The notes below the pieces were generated by a model that was given only the letters and a program-made list of their open reading frames with translations, did not search any database and was not told where the DNA came from. From Streptosporangiaceae bacterium (lineage in GTDB: Bacteria > Actinomycetota > Actinomycetes > Streptosporangiales > Streptosporangiaceae): a DNA stretch of 8,105 nt. The stretch covers positions 1-8,105 of the forward strand of contig JASIBJ010000252.1 of the NCBI GenBank assembly GCA_030045215.1. Direction: 5' to 3'. How positions within the stretch are numbered: position 1 is the first letter of the stretch; each line of letters opens with the position of its first letter. Both the position numbers and the translations under genes were made by a program. Shown piece after piece: positions 1 to 5,944 of the stretch.

Positions 1-966
1 CGCCGACGCGGCCTGCGTCAGTTCGGCCTCCCTGTGCTCGATCCCGTTGAGCAGGGACTCCGCCTGGTCCGCCGCCGACTCGGCTGCCTGCAGGAAGACC
101 CCGGCCTCGCCGGTCTCATCGGACGACAGCGCGTGCAGCGCATTCGTGAGGCCGGTGCGGGCGAACTCAAGCCGCTCGTCGGCCTGGCCGGGACTGGAAG
201 CCACGATTGCCACCGCATCGGGCGTGTACTTGCCTGCGAGCTTGCCGAGTATCTGCTCGGAGGTGGGCAGCCGCGCCGCCTGCTGTGTCACGTGATGGCC
301 GACCTCGGCCAGAACCTCAGGCGCGCGGCCCTCTAGATCCTGCATGCGGTCGAATGCGACGGACTGCTCGTCGAGCAGCCGGTTGGCCTCGCCGCAGCGG
401 CGCGAGATCTCCGCCAGCATTTCCCGCCTGACTGGTTCGCGCTCGGGCGACTCGTCGTCCAACCGCTGGCGCAGCTTGAACGCCTCGGCCAGTTCGGCGC
501 GGGCAAACTTCAGCGCGGCCGAGAACGGCGCAGTTGCATGATCGCCGAAACTGGCCAGAATGAAGCCGAGTTCCTGATCGCTTGTCTTGATCGCGTCGTC
601 GGTCTCGACCAGCGCACGGGCCGTCTGGGCCTCAAGCTCGGCCGGGCCGGGGCCGACTGGCCGGGCTGCCGGTCGGTCGCCGCGGCGGGCCGCCGTGCGC
701 CAGCTCAGCAGCACGGCCAGACCGACAAGGGCCGCCGCGGCGGCGGCCAGCGCGGCGATCTCGCCGGCATTCGAGGGGCTATTGGCTGGATGGGCCGACG
801 CCACATAGGCGGGCGCGAGGTGGCCCGGCGCGCTGACGCCGACTGCGCCAGAGTGATCGCCGACTTCGTGCGGCAACCGGAGCGGTTGCTCCGCCCAGGC
901 TGGAGCAGCGGCCCAGGCCAGGAGCGCAAGCACCGCGGCCAGCGCGGCCGTGATCTGAGTACGCAC
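1..966 (-). CDS. Membrane-anchored coiled-coil protein of the TPM family, lacking the TPM domain (C-terminus cut by window edge)
   Basis: This frame has no stop codon and runs off the left edge; 322 residues are visible. I chose the GTG start at 966-964 because a GGGGGGAC stretch lies just upstream and the protein then opens with a textbook signal peptide (about residues 1-25, ending APAWA). A short linker (26-68) and a hydrophobic helix (about 69-89) follow, then a basic stop-transfer stretch (RTAARRG). The rest, from about residue 108, is an Ala/Glu/Leu/Arg-rich helical region likely to form a cytoplasmic coiled coil, with segments such as LVETDDAIKTSDQELGF and FKLRQRLDDE. From memory, these segments resemble the C-terminal half of actinobacterial TPM-domain (YgcG/Psb32-type) proteins. 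Those normally carry a TPM domain of roughly 130-150 residues between signal peptide and membrane helix; here only about 43 residues are present. The next in-frame stop upstream is that of the preceding flavin reductase gene, so the domain is not hidden upstream in frame. Function unknown. Confidence 0.82.
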   Translation of the reverse strand, partial: MRTQITAALAAVLALLAWAAAPAWAEQPLRLPHEVGDHSGAVGVSAPGHLAPAYVASAHPANSPSNAGEIAALAAAAAALVGLAVLLSWRTAARRGDRPAARPVGPGPAELEAQTARALVETDDAIKTSDQELGFILASFGDHATAPFSAALKFARAELAEAFKLRQRLDDESPEREPVRREMLAEISRRCGEANRLLDEQSVAFDRMQDLEGRAPEVLAEVGHHVTQQAARLPTSEQILGKLAGKYTPDAVAIVASSPGQADERLEFARTGLTNALHALSSDETGEAGVFLQAAESAADQAESLLNGIEHREAELTQAASA

Positions 967-1071
967 CGTCCCCCCGGAAGCTCCCCGGCTAGCGGGTCTA
1001 CCCGGGCCGGTCCGATCGCACACACCGGACAGACGGACATCGACCGGGCATTCCGCCTGGGCCGCAGGGTG
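967..1071. other. Intergenic gap, flavin reductase gene to TPM-family gene
   Basis: This 105-base gap separates two minus-strand genes. It is GC-rich. I see no clear terminator with a T-run and no convincing -35/-10 pair. Apart from the G-rich ribosome binding stretch just ahead of the GTG at 966, nothing can be called. The downstream gene may still be read through from the upstream pair. Confidence 0.5.
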
Positions 1072-1572
1072 TTATCGCAGGTAGCCGCCGCGGTACCGGA
1101 TCAGCGGCTGACCTGCCTCGGCGACGTAGGGGACCGCCCGCACCTGCGCGATCAGCAGCAGGTGATCACCGGCCGGAATGCGCGAGGTCACCTCGCACTC
1201 GAAGGCGGCCAGGCCGCCGTCGGGGATCAGCGCCCCCGACTCCCGGCCGCGGGTGTGCGCCACCCCCTCAAGTAGCAGCCGCGCGCCCGGCCGTCCGGCC
1301 GCTGCGAACCGGCCGGCGAGGACTCGCTGGCTATCCGCCAGCAGCGTGACCGCGAACCAGGCCAGCCTGCCCAGCACTTCGGCCGGATAGGAGCCGGCGA
1401 TGAGGGAGACAAGCACCAGCGGCGGCTGTGCCGAGACGGGGCAGAACGCACTGACGGTCGTGCCGATGTCGTCCCTGCCGTCGGTGATGGTCAGCAGCGT
1501 CACCGCCCCCGGCCAGGCGTCAAGCGCTTCGCGATAGGAACGGGGTTCGCTGGAGCCGCCCCGTTCCGTCAC
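1072..1572 (-). CDS. Flavin reductase-like (FMN-binding split-barrel) protein
   Basis: The 166-residue protein matches the flavin reductase-like domain, which binds FMN and usually supplies reduced flavin to a monooxygenase using NAD(P)H. The visible family pattern is: an N-terminal FRxA/YREAL-like helix (residues 13-17); the flavin-binding segment TTVSAFCPVSAQPPLVLVSL (38-57); the SQRVLAGRFA stretch (81-90); GDH at 135-137; and the PLIRYRGGY C-terminal signature (156-164). The length is usual for the family. The Asn common in the 'FxVNxL' segment is Thr here (FAVTLL, 73-78), a minor departure. The start is a GTG (1572-1570) overlapping the TGA of the upstream peptidase gene as GTGA, so translation is probably coupled; no strong separate ribosome binding site is seen. 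No partner oxygenase is in the window, so the electron acceptor is unknown. The fold call is solid; the substrate is not known. Confidence 0.88.
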   Translation of the reverse strand: MTERGGSSEPRSYREALDAWPGAVTLLTITDGRDDIGTTVSAFCPVSAQPPLVLVSLIAGSYPAEVLGRLAWFAVTLLADSQRVLAGRFAAAGRPGARLLLEGVAHTRGRESGALIPDGGLAAFECEVTSRIPAGDHLLLIAQVRAVPYVAEAGQPLIRYRGGYLR

Positions 1573-3293
1573 TCAAATGTCCATGAGCCCGGCAACATCA
1601 GCGGACCTTGCGGATGCAACCCGGCCTTGGCGGCGACCTGCCAGGCGGGCCCCCAGACATCGGCGAGCAGGCTGGCGGCCGCGGCTCCGTGGCCCTCGCT
1701 AGAGCCTGCCGGGATCAGGCGCTCCAGCGGGCGGGCGCGCGGGTAGACGCGCAGCCCGGCCGTCGCGGGCAGGCCCGCCCGGCGCCGCGCGATCGCTGCG
1801 GCGCGCTCCATGCCGCCAAGCTCGTCTACCAGCCCGCGGGCATGGGCGTCGGCGCCGGTCCAGACCCGGCCCTTCGCCAGCTCGTGCACCTGCTCCGAGG
1901 TCATTCCGCGTCCGGTCGCCACCTTGCTCGTGAAATCGGCATAAATATGGTCGAGCCAGCCGTTCACGAGGGCCCATTCGTCTTGGGTGAAGGGACGCTG
2001 CTGGGAGAACATCGCGGCGTGCGCGCCCTGGGACACCAGGTCGCTGCTGACCCCGGCCCGGCCGAGCGCCTCGCCGAGGACCGGCTTGGCCGTGATGACG
2101 CCGATCGATCCAGTCACCGTGCCGGGCTGGGCCACGATCACGTCCGCGGCCATCGAGATGAAGTAGCCGCCGGACGCGGCGACGTCGCCCATGGACACCA
2201 CCACGGGGGTGCCTCCAGCTCTGGCCCGGACCACTTCGCGCCAGATCGTGTCCGAAGCGACGTACGATCCGCCAGGGCTGTTCACCCGCAGCAGGATCGC
2301 CCGCACGTGCGGGTCCTTGGCGGCGTTCCTGATCGCGGCCGCGATTGTGTCCGAGCCCATGGAGCTGCCGCCGAACGGACTCCGCCCGCTCCGGCCGCGC
2401 CGGATCGGTCCGGTCGCGTAGATCAGCGCCACGAACGGCTCATGCCGGGGCCCGGCCGCGAACGTGGCCGCTACCTTCTGCGCGTGCTCGATCATCATCT
2501 TGCTGCGCTGGTACCGCCCGACGTATTGCAGGATCGCCTCCTGCCCGGCCTCCTTGCGCACGGCGGCATAGACCTCGTCGCGATAGCCGAGGTGATCGAC
2601 CAGCCCGTTCTGCTGGGCCTGGGTCGCCAGGAACGGGCCCGCATCGATCAGGTCCCTGACCTTGTCCGGCGTCAGCTTTCGCCGCTCGGCTATCGCCTGC
2701 GCGAGTTGCTCGGTGATCGACGCGGTGAGCCGCTCGGTCGCCTCTCTGGCCGGCCCGGAGAAGCCGCGCTCGGTGAGCTGTTCGGCGGCGCTCTTGTACT
2801 CATACCGCTTGGCAACCTCGAACTCCGCGCCGAGCTTGTCCAGCACCCCGCGCAGGAATACCCGTTCGACCGCGATCCCGGTGAGCCCGAGGTCACCGGA
2901 TGGCTGCAGCCAGATGGTGTCGAAGGCGGTTGCCAGGTAGTAGTGCACGTTGCCGGCCGAGAACTCGCCATAGGAATCGGCCCAGGCGACGGTCGACTTG
3001 CCCGTGGCGGCGAAGTCCCTGACTGCGCGACGCAGTTCCTGCACGGCGGCCAGGCCGATGCCCTTGCCGCCCAGCCGGGCGACCAGCGCGACGACACGGT
3101 AGTCGTCACGGGCCCGGCGCAGCGCCTCGAGCAGATCGGCGAGGACCACCCGGTTCCTGGCCATGACGGCCGAGACGGGGTCGGTAGGCCGGGACTCGCT
3201 GATGCCCTCGGTGAGGTCGAGTTCCAGGATCAGGGGCGCCGTCCACTGCTGGCGCAGCTTGGCCAGCGGAGGAGGAAGGATGGAATCTGGCAT
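1569..3293 (-). CDS. sppA: Signal peptide peptidase SppA-type S49 serine protease, long two-domain form
   Basis: The 574-residue protein has the tandem-domain layout of the 67 kDa SppA class, which degrades cleaved signal peptides and other membrane-associated peptides by a Ser/Lys dyad. The N-terminal half carries the candidate general base Lys167 in YEYKSAAEQLTERGFSG. The C-terminal half carries the nucleophile Ser374 in MGDVAASGGYFISMAAD, preceded by LLRVNSPGGS (335-343) and followed by the conserved TGSIGVI (394-400). The Lys-Ser spacing of 207 residues is close to that of E. coli SppA (Lys209/Ser409 in the literature). No signal peptide or N-terminal membrane helix is evident, unlike E. 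coli SppA, so it may be cytoplasmic or peripherally attached. The ATG start lies 10 bases after the stop of the dehydrogenase remnant. The ribosome binding site is weak. The gene overlaps the following flavin reductase gene by GTGA. Confidence 0.93.
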   Translation of the reverse strand: MPDSILPPPLAKLRQQWTAPLILELDLTEGISESRPTDPVSAVMARNRVVLADLLEALRRARDDYRVVALVARLGGKGIGLAAVQELRRAVRDFAATGKSTVAWADSYGEFSAGNVHYYLATAFDTIWLQPSGDLGLTGIAVERVFLRGVLDKLGAEFEVAKRYEYKSAAEQLTERGFSGPAREATERLTASITEQLAQAIAERRKLTPDKVRDLIDAGPFLATQAQQNGLVDHLGYRDEVYAAVRKEAGQEAILQYVGRYQRSKMMIEHAQKVAATFAAGPRHEPFVALIYATGPIRRGRSGRSPFGGSSMGSDTIAAAIRNAAKDPHVRAILLRVNSPGGSYVASDTIWREVVRARAGGTPVVVSMGDVAASGGYFISMAADVIVAQPGTVTGSIGVITAKPVLGEALGRAGVSSDLVSQGAHAAMFSQQRPFTQDEWALVNGWLDHIYADFTSKVATGRGMTSEQVHELAKGRVWTGADAHARGLVDELGGMERAAAIARRRAGLPATAGLRVYPRARPLERLIPAGSSEGHGAAAASLLADVWGPAWQVAAKAGLHPQGPLMLPGSWTFE

Positions 3294-3303
3294 GCCCTAC
3301 AGC

Positions 3304-3567
3304 CTAGGCTGAGGCGCTCCGGTCAGCCGGCGACGGTCTGCTCAGAAACTCCCGAAGGCCAGCCCCGGCGAATGCCTTGGCGGTCTCGATGCCGATGCTG
3401 ACCGCGCCGCCGGTGACGGTGACCCGCCTGCCGGTGAGAGCGACGCCGTCGATGACCTCAGCGGTCGTGCTCCGGGCTGTGAACGGCGTGGTGATGCGGC
3501 TGGCGATGGGAGCAGCCTTTCCGGGCGGCAACGCTCTTTTGACGTGCGCGCCTGGCCCCGACGGCAA
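3304..3567 (-). pseudogene. Truncated short-chain dehydrogenase/reductase (SDR), N-terminal remnant
   Basis: The open frame encodes 87 residues. Residues 26-70 (TTPFTARSTTAEVIDGVALT followed by GRRVTVTGGAVSIGIETAKA and FAGAG) look like the first strand, glycine motif and first helix of an SDR of the retinol-dehydrogenase-like type. Three things suggest decay. A full SDR has about 250-320 residues, but this one turns into unrelated sequence after FAGAG and stops. The glycine-rich motif reads TGGAVSIG (52-59), with Ser where TGxxxGxG has its second Gly. Finally, the TTG at 3567 that opens the frame has no ribosome binding site. No continuation is possible because sppA begins 10 bases further on. 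It sits divergent to a tetR gene with operators between them, the usual place for a regulator's target. It could instead be a small expressed peptide, but I consider a deletion remnant much likelier. Confidence 0.68.
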
Positions 3568-3578
3568 GTACGATGAGC

Positions 3579-3598
3579 AATCGGAGGATCCTCCGGTT
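3579..3598. promoter_or_regulatory. Candidate TetR operator 1
   Basis: AATCGGAGGATCCTCCGGTT has a perfect 14-base palindromic core (CGGAGGATCCTCCG, 3582-3595) with AA/TT matching at the ends; only one base pair of the 20 breaks symmetry. It lies in the divergent region between the SDR remnant and tetR. Position, size and duplication fit a TetR-family operator. The binding protein is inferred to be the adjacent regulator. Confidence 0.8.
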
Positions 3599-3604
3599 CG
3601 CTGT

Positions 3605-3611
3605 TAAAGTA
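3605..3611. promoter_or_regulatory. Possible back-to-back -10 elements between the two operators
   Basis: The local sequence TTAAAGTA is one of the few AT-rich spots here. Read on the plus strand it gives TAAAGT (3605-3610), and on the minus strand TACTTT (3611-3606). Both fit the TAnnnT form of a sigma-70-type -10 box. Either promoter would have its -35 region in one palindrome and its start site in the other, so repressor binding would block both. No good -35 hexamer is seen, so this is tentative. Confidence 0.35.
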
Positions 3612-3630
3612 ATCGGAGGACCCTCCGGTT
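3611..3630. promoter_or_regulatory. Candidate TetR operator 2
   Basis: AATCGGAGGACCCTCCGGTT differs from operator 1 at a single base of 20 (T to C near the centre). The start-to-start distance is 32 bases, about three helical turns, so two repressor dimers would sit on the same DNA face. It lies 27 bases before the ribosome binding site of tetR, where a bound repressor would block its transcription (autoregulation). Confidence 0.8.
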
Positions 3631-3656
3631 AGTAGCCCTTTCGCCGTTCCGCCATC

Positions 3657-3666
3657 AAAGGAGAGG
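3657..3666 (+). promoter_or_regulatory. Ribosome binding site fixing the TTG start of tetR
   Basis: AAAGGAGAGG is a strong Shine-Dalgarno sequence. Its GGAG core ends six bases before the TTG at 3670. The nearby ATG at 3680 is out of frame, so this site supports the rare TTG start. Confidence 0.8.
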
Positions 3667-3669
3667 TCG

Positions 3670-4272
3670 TTGACCGGGCATGACCGGCCGCTGCGCGCCG
3701 ACGCCCAGCGCAACCGCGAGTTGCTGCTGACCGCGGCCGTCGCAGCGTTCTCCCGAGCCGAGCCTGAGGCCACGCTGGAGGCGATAGCGCGGGCGGCGGG
3801 AGTAGGCATAGGGACGCTCTACCGGCACTTCCCGAGCCGCGAGGCCCTGATCGACGCCGCGTATAGAAGCGAGCTCGCGCGCTTGTGCGACTCGGTCCCC
3901 GACCTCCTGGCGATACTGCCGCCGGACCGCGCGATGCGCGCGTGGATGGACAGCTTCGTCGACTACATGACGACCAAGCGGGGGATGGCCGGGGCGCTGC
4001 GCGCGGTCGTCGCCTCCGGCGGAAATCCGTTTGCCGAGAGCCGCGCCAGGCTGCTGGCCGCGCTAGACGCCTTGCTGCGGGCGGGCACGCAGGAGGGCCT
4101 GTTGCGGCCTCACGTGAGTCCTGACGACGTGCTGGTCGGCATCAGCGGCGTGTCGGTGTTCGCGGCCGAGCCATCTCAGCGGGTACAGGCCGGCCGGCTG
4201 CTCGACCTGATCATGGACGGGCTGCGTTACACCGCGTCCCACGCCAGCGCCGGGGTCGGCGGCGATGGCTAG
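3670..4272 (+). CDS. TetR/AcrR-family transcriptional regulator (SbtR-like C-terminal domain)
   Basis: This 200-residue protein has the usual TetR length. The N-terminal DNA-binding domain covers about residues 10-60, with the helix-turn-helix in EAIARAAGVGIGTLYRHFPSREALI (in part about residues 37-61), which is close to the family consensus. The ligand-binding part (about 85-190), with DSFVDYMTTKRGMAGALRAV and SGGNPFAESRARLLAALDAL, resembles the SbtR-like C-terminal class common in actinobacteria. Such proteins are usually repressors released by a small ligand; the ligand here is unknown. The start is TTG, fixed by a strong ribosome binding site. Two palindromic operators upstream suggest autorepression. 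Its likely original divergent target, an SDR gene, is reduced to a fragment. The 3' end overlaps the next gene by 8 bases, so the two are probably co-transcribed and translationally coupled. Confidence 0.92.
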   Translation: MTGHDRPLRADAQRNRELLLTAAVAAFSRAEPEATLEAIARAAGVGIGTLYRHFPSREALIDAAYRSELARLCDSVPDLLAILPPDRAMRAWMDSFVDYMTTKRGMAGALRAVVASGGNPFAESRARLLAALDALLRAGTQEGLLRPHVSPDDVLVGISGVSVFAAEPSQRVQAGRLLDLIMDGLRYTASHASAGVGGDG

Positions 4273-5260
4273 CCGGGATGGGAATGGCTGGGTCCACTGC
4301 CAACTCGGGCACCGGCACTGGGGCCGGTTCGGCGCCGCCGGCCTGCTCGCCTATGTTGCCGGCGGCGGCGCTGTCCTGTTGCAGCAGCGCACCTGGTGGA
4401 GTCATCACGGCGGCACCTGGGGGATGCCGGGCGGCGCGCGGGACAGCCACGAATCGGTCTTGAGCGCTGCGCTCCGGGAGGCGGCCGAGGAGTGCGGCGT
4501 GCCACCGGGACTGGTACGCCCGCGCGGGATCTTCACCGATGACCACGGCGGCTGGTCCTACACGACGGTGCTTGCCGAGGCGGCGGGCGCATTCGAGGTT
4601 GAGTCGGATTACGACGAGACCGAGGATGTTGCGTGGGTGCGACCGCAGGAGGTGGCACGCTTGAACCTGCATCCGGGATTCGCCGAGCACTGGCCCGAGC
4701 TGCGTGACCGCATGGAGTCCGTCACGATCATTGTCGATGGAGCGAACGTGGTCGGCTCGCGGCCCGACGGCTGGTGGCGCGACCGGGTCGGTGCGGCGAT
4801 GCGCTTGCGCGACCAACTCGAGCCGCTGACTCTCGATGGCCTGTCACGGCTGCCTGGCGAGCCGACCGACGGGGAGGGAACGCCGGGGTTGGCGGTGCCC
4901 GGATCGCCGGTCTCGCCGGGGTCCGCGGGAGCGCCGGGCGCCGCAGGGTTGCCTGGCTCGGCTGAGTTGTCGGCACGCCGGGCCAGCCGGCGCCGTTCCG
5001 CGACGCTGCGAATGATCTGGCTGCCCGACATAGTGCTCGTGGTGGAGGGAGCCGCGCGGCCAGCCGCCGACGCTAACGGCAGCGGCGGGCGAGTTCGGGT
5101 CGTGGCGGCCAGCGGGTCGGGCGATGACGCGATCGCCAAGCTGGCCGAGCAGACATCCGGGCACCGGATCGTGGTCACCGCCGATCGCGAGCTGCGACGG
5201 CGCTGCGAGGCCGTCGGCGCGATGGTGACCGGTCCCTCCTGGCTTCTCGGCCTGCTCTAA
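4265..5260 (+). CDS. NUDIX hydrolase fused to a NYN (PIN-like) nuclease domain
   Basis: The 331-residue protein begins at an ATG inside the end of tetR. Residues about 22-145 form a NUDIX domain with a perfect box: Gly57, five residues, Glu63, seven residues, then REAAEECGV (71-79). NUDIX enzymes hydrolyse nucleoside diphosphates linked to another group; the substrate here cannot be read. From residue 153, VTIIVDGANVVGSRPDGWW opens a NYN/YacP-like domain, a PIN-fold ribonuclease type. It continues with IVLVVEGAAR (256-265), acidic pair Asp287-Asp288 and VVTADRELRRR (303-313), giving candidate metal-binding residues Asp158, Asp287/288 and Asp307. Between the two parts of the NYN domain sits a low-complexity stretch (about 198-236) rich in Gly, Pro, Ser and Ala with collagen-like Gly-X-Y spacing, followed by a basic run (ARRASRRRSA). 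This looks like a disordered loop. The domain calls are firm; a role in RNA or nucleotide turnover is inference. Confidence 0.88.
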   Translation: MASRDGNGWVHCQLGHRHWGRFGAAGLLAYVAGGGAVLLQQRTWWSHHGGTWGMPGGARDSHESVLSAALREAAEECGVPPGLVRPRGIFTDDHGGWSYTTVLAEAAGAFEVESDYDETEDVAWVRPQEVARLNLHPGFAEHWPELRDRMESVTIIVDGANVVGSRPDGWWRDRVGAAMRLRDQLEPLTLDGLSRLPGEPTDGEGTPGLAVPGSPVSPGSAGAPGAAGLPGSAELSARRASRRRSATLRMIWLPDIVLVVEGAARPAADANGSGGRVRVVAASGSGDDAIAKLAEQTSGHRIVVTADRELRRRCEAVGAMVTGPSWLLGLL

Positions 5261-5373
5261 GTGCGGCCTGGCCGACCCATGCCGGGCGTTGGCCCAGCCC
5301 TAACCCGGCTGTGCGCGATGAAATGCCTGGCGTGCCTTCGTCGTGGCCAGCGAGGATGGCGCGAGACGCAGCG

Positions 5374-5396
5374 CCCCGCCGCGTACCGCGGCGGGG
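5374..5396. terminator. Strong GC hairpin between the NUDIX-NYN and phosphoesterase genes
   Basis: Perfect 10-base arms (CCCCGCCGCG and CGCGGCGGGG) flank a 3-base loop (TAC). The stem extends three more pairs if one G-U pair is allowed. It lies 113 bases after the stop at 5260 and about 28 bases before the next gene's start. No T-run follows, so it is not a standard intrinsic terminator; actinobacterial terminators often lack one. It could equally be a leader hairpin affecting the phosphoesterase. The structure is certain; the function is not. Confidence 0.5.
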
Positions 5397-5424
5397 TGCG
5401 GTGACCGCGACAGGATAAGTGACC

Positions 5425-5916
5425 ATGCGGGTTGTCGTGCTGTCCGATACTCACGGACCGAGGCACTGGAAGTCGTGCCCGCCCCGGGTCGCTGAGCACC
5501 TGCGCGGCGCAGACCTCATCCTGCACGCGGGTGACGTGTGCACGGCCTCCGTGCTGGAGGAGCTGAGCGACTACGGGCCAGTGCGGGTAGTGCTGGGCAA
5601 CAACGACGCAGCGGACGTCGCAAGCTGGGGCGCCCGGCCGACGCTGGAGCTGGACGTCGACGGACTGCCGATCGCGATGATTCACGACGGCGGTCAGGCG
5701 ACGGGCCGTCTGCTGCGGATGCGCCGCGCGTTCCCGCAGGCTCGGGTCGTCGTCTTCGGCCACTCACACATCCCGCTTGACCAGGCCAGCCAGGGATTGC
5801 GGATCTTCAACCCAGGCTCGCCCACCGACCGGCGGCGGCAACCGCACGGCACGCTTGGCGTGCTGCTAGTCGAGGCCGGCCGCCTGATAGAGGCCCGCAT
5901 TGCCGACGTGACCTGA
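5425..5916 (+). CDS. YfcE/MJ0936-type metallophosphoesterase
   Basis: The protein has 163 residues from the ATG at 5425; an in-frame GTG at 5419 would add two. I prefer the ATG because AGGA at 5412-5415 then sits 9 bases upstream rather than 3. It shows the full calcineurin-like set of metal ligands in order: SDTHG (Asp8, His10), HAGDV (Asp37), GNND (Asn59), IHDGG (His87) and FGHSHIP (His113, His115), followed by NPGS (129-132). Length and motifs match the small YfcE group of Mn-dependent phosphodiesterases, some of which act on artificial phosphodiesters or cyclic nucleotides; the natural substrate is not known. It converges tail-to-tail, with a 28-base gap, on the membrane protein gene. Sitting after a strong hairpin, it may be its own transcription unit. 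Confidence 0.9.
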   Translation: MRVVVLSDTHGPRHWKSCPPRVAEHLRGADLILHAGDVCTASVLEELSDYGPVRVVLGNNDAADVASWGARPTLELDVDGLPIAMIHDGGQATGRLLRMRRAFPQARVVVFGHSHIPLDQASQGLRIFNPGSPTDRRRQPHGTLGVLLVEAGRLIEARIADVT

Positions 5917-5944
5917 CCGGGTGCTGGCAGACGCGTAGCGCTGG

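Noticed and set aside
34..541. Several plus-strand frames in the left 540 bases
   Set aside because: All are shadows of the minus-strand coiled-coil gene, whose frame is open to the window edge.
538..1275. Plus-strand open frame of 245 codons
   Set aside because: It lies antisense to the TPM-family gene and the end of the flavin reductase gene; its composition is Arg/Gly-rich with no motif.
1608..3401. Plus-strand open frame of 597 codons opposite sppA
   Set aside because: It is antisense to a protein with clear S49 catalytic motifs, has a repetitive Arg/Gly/Ala/Pro/His composition and matches no family I know. Long antisense frames are expected at this GC content.
3539..3574. Promoter with TTGACG -35 box on the plus strand
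   Set aside because: The nearest -10-like hexamer is about 24 bases away, too far for a normal sigma-70-type promoter.
3342..3809. Minus-strand open frame crossing the control region
   Set aside because: It runs through the two operators and the start of tetR in antisense and has no recognisable domain; the SDR remnant in another frame explains the left part better.
4806..4982. Collagen-like structural protein or separate gene
   Set aside because: The Gly-X-Y run is short, irregular and continuous in frame with the NYN domain on both sides, so it is a linker or loop.
5257..5763. Minus-strand open frame of 168 codons opposite the phosphoesterase
   Set aside because: The plus-strand gene shows all metallophosphoesterase motifs; the antisense frame has none.
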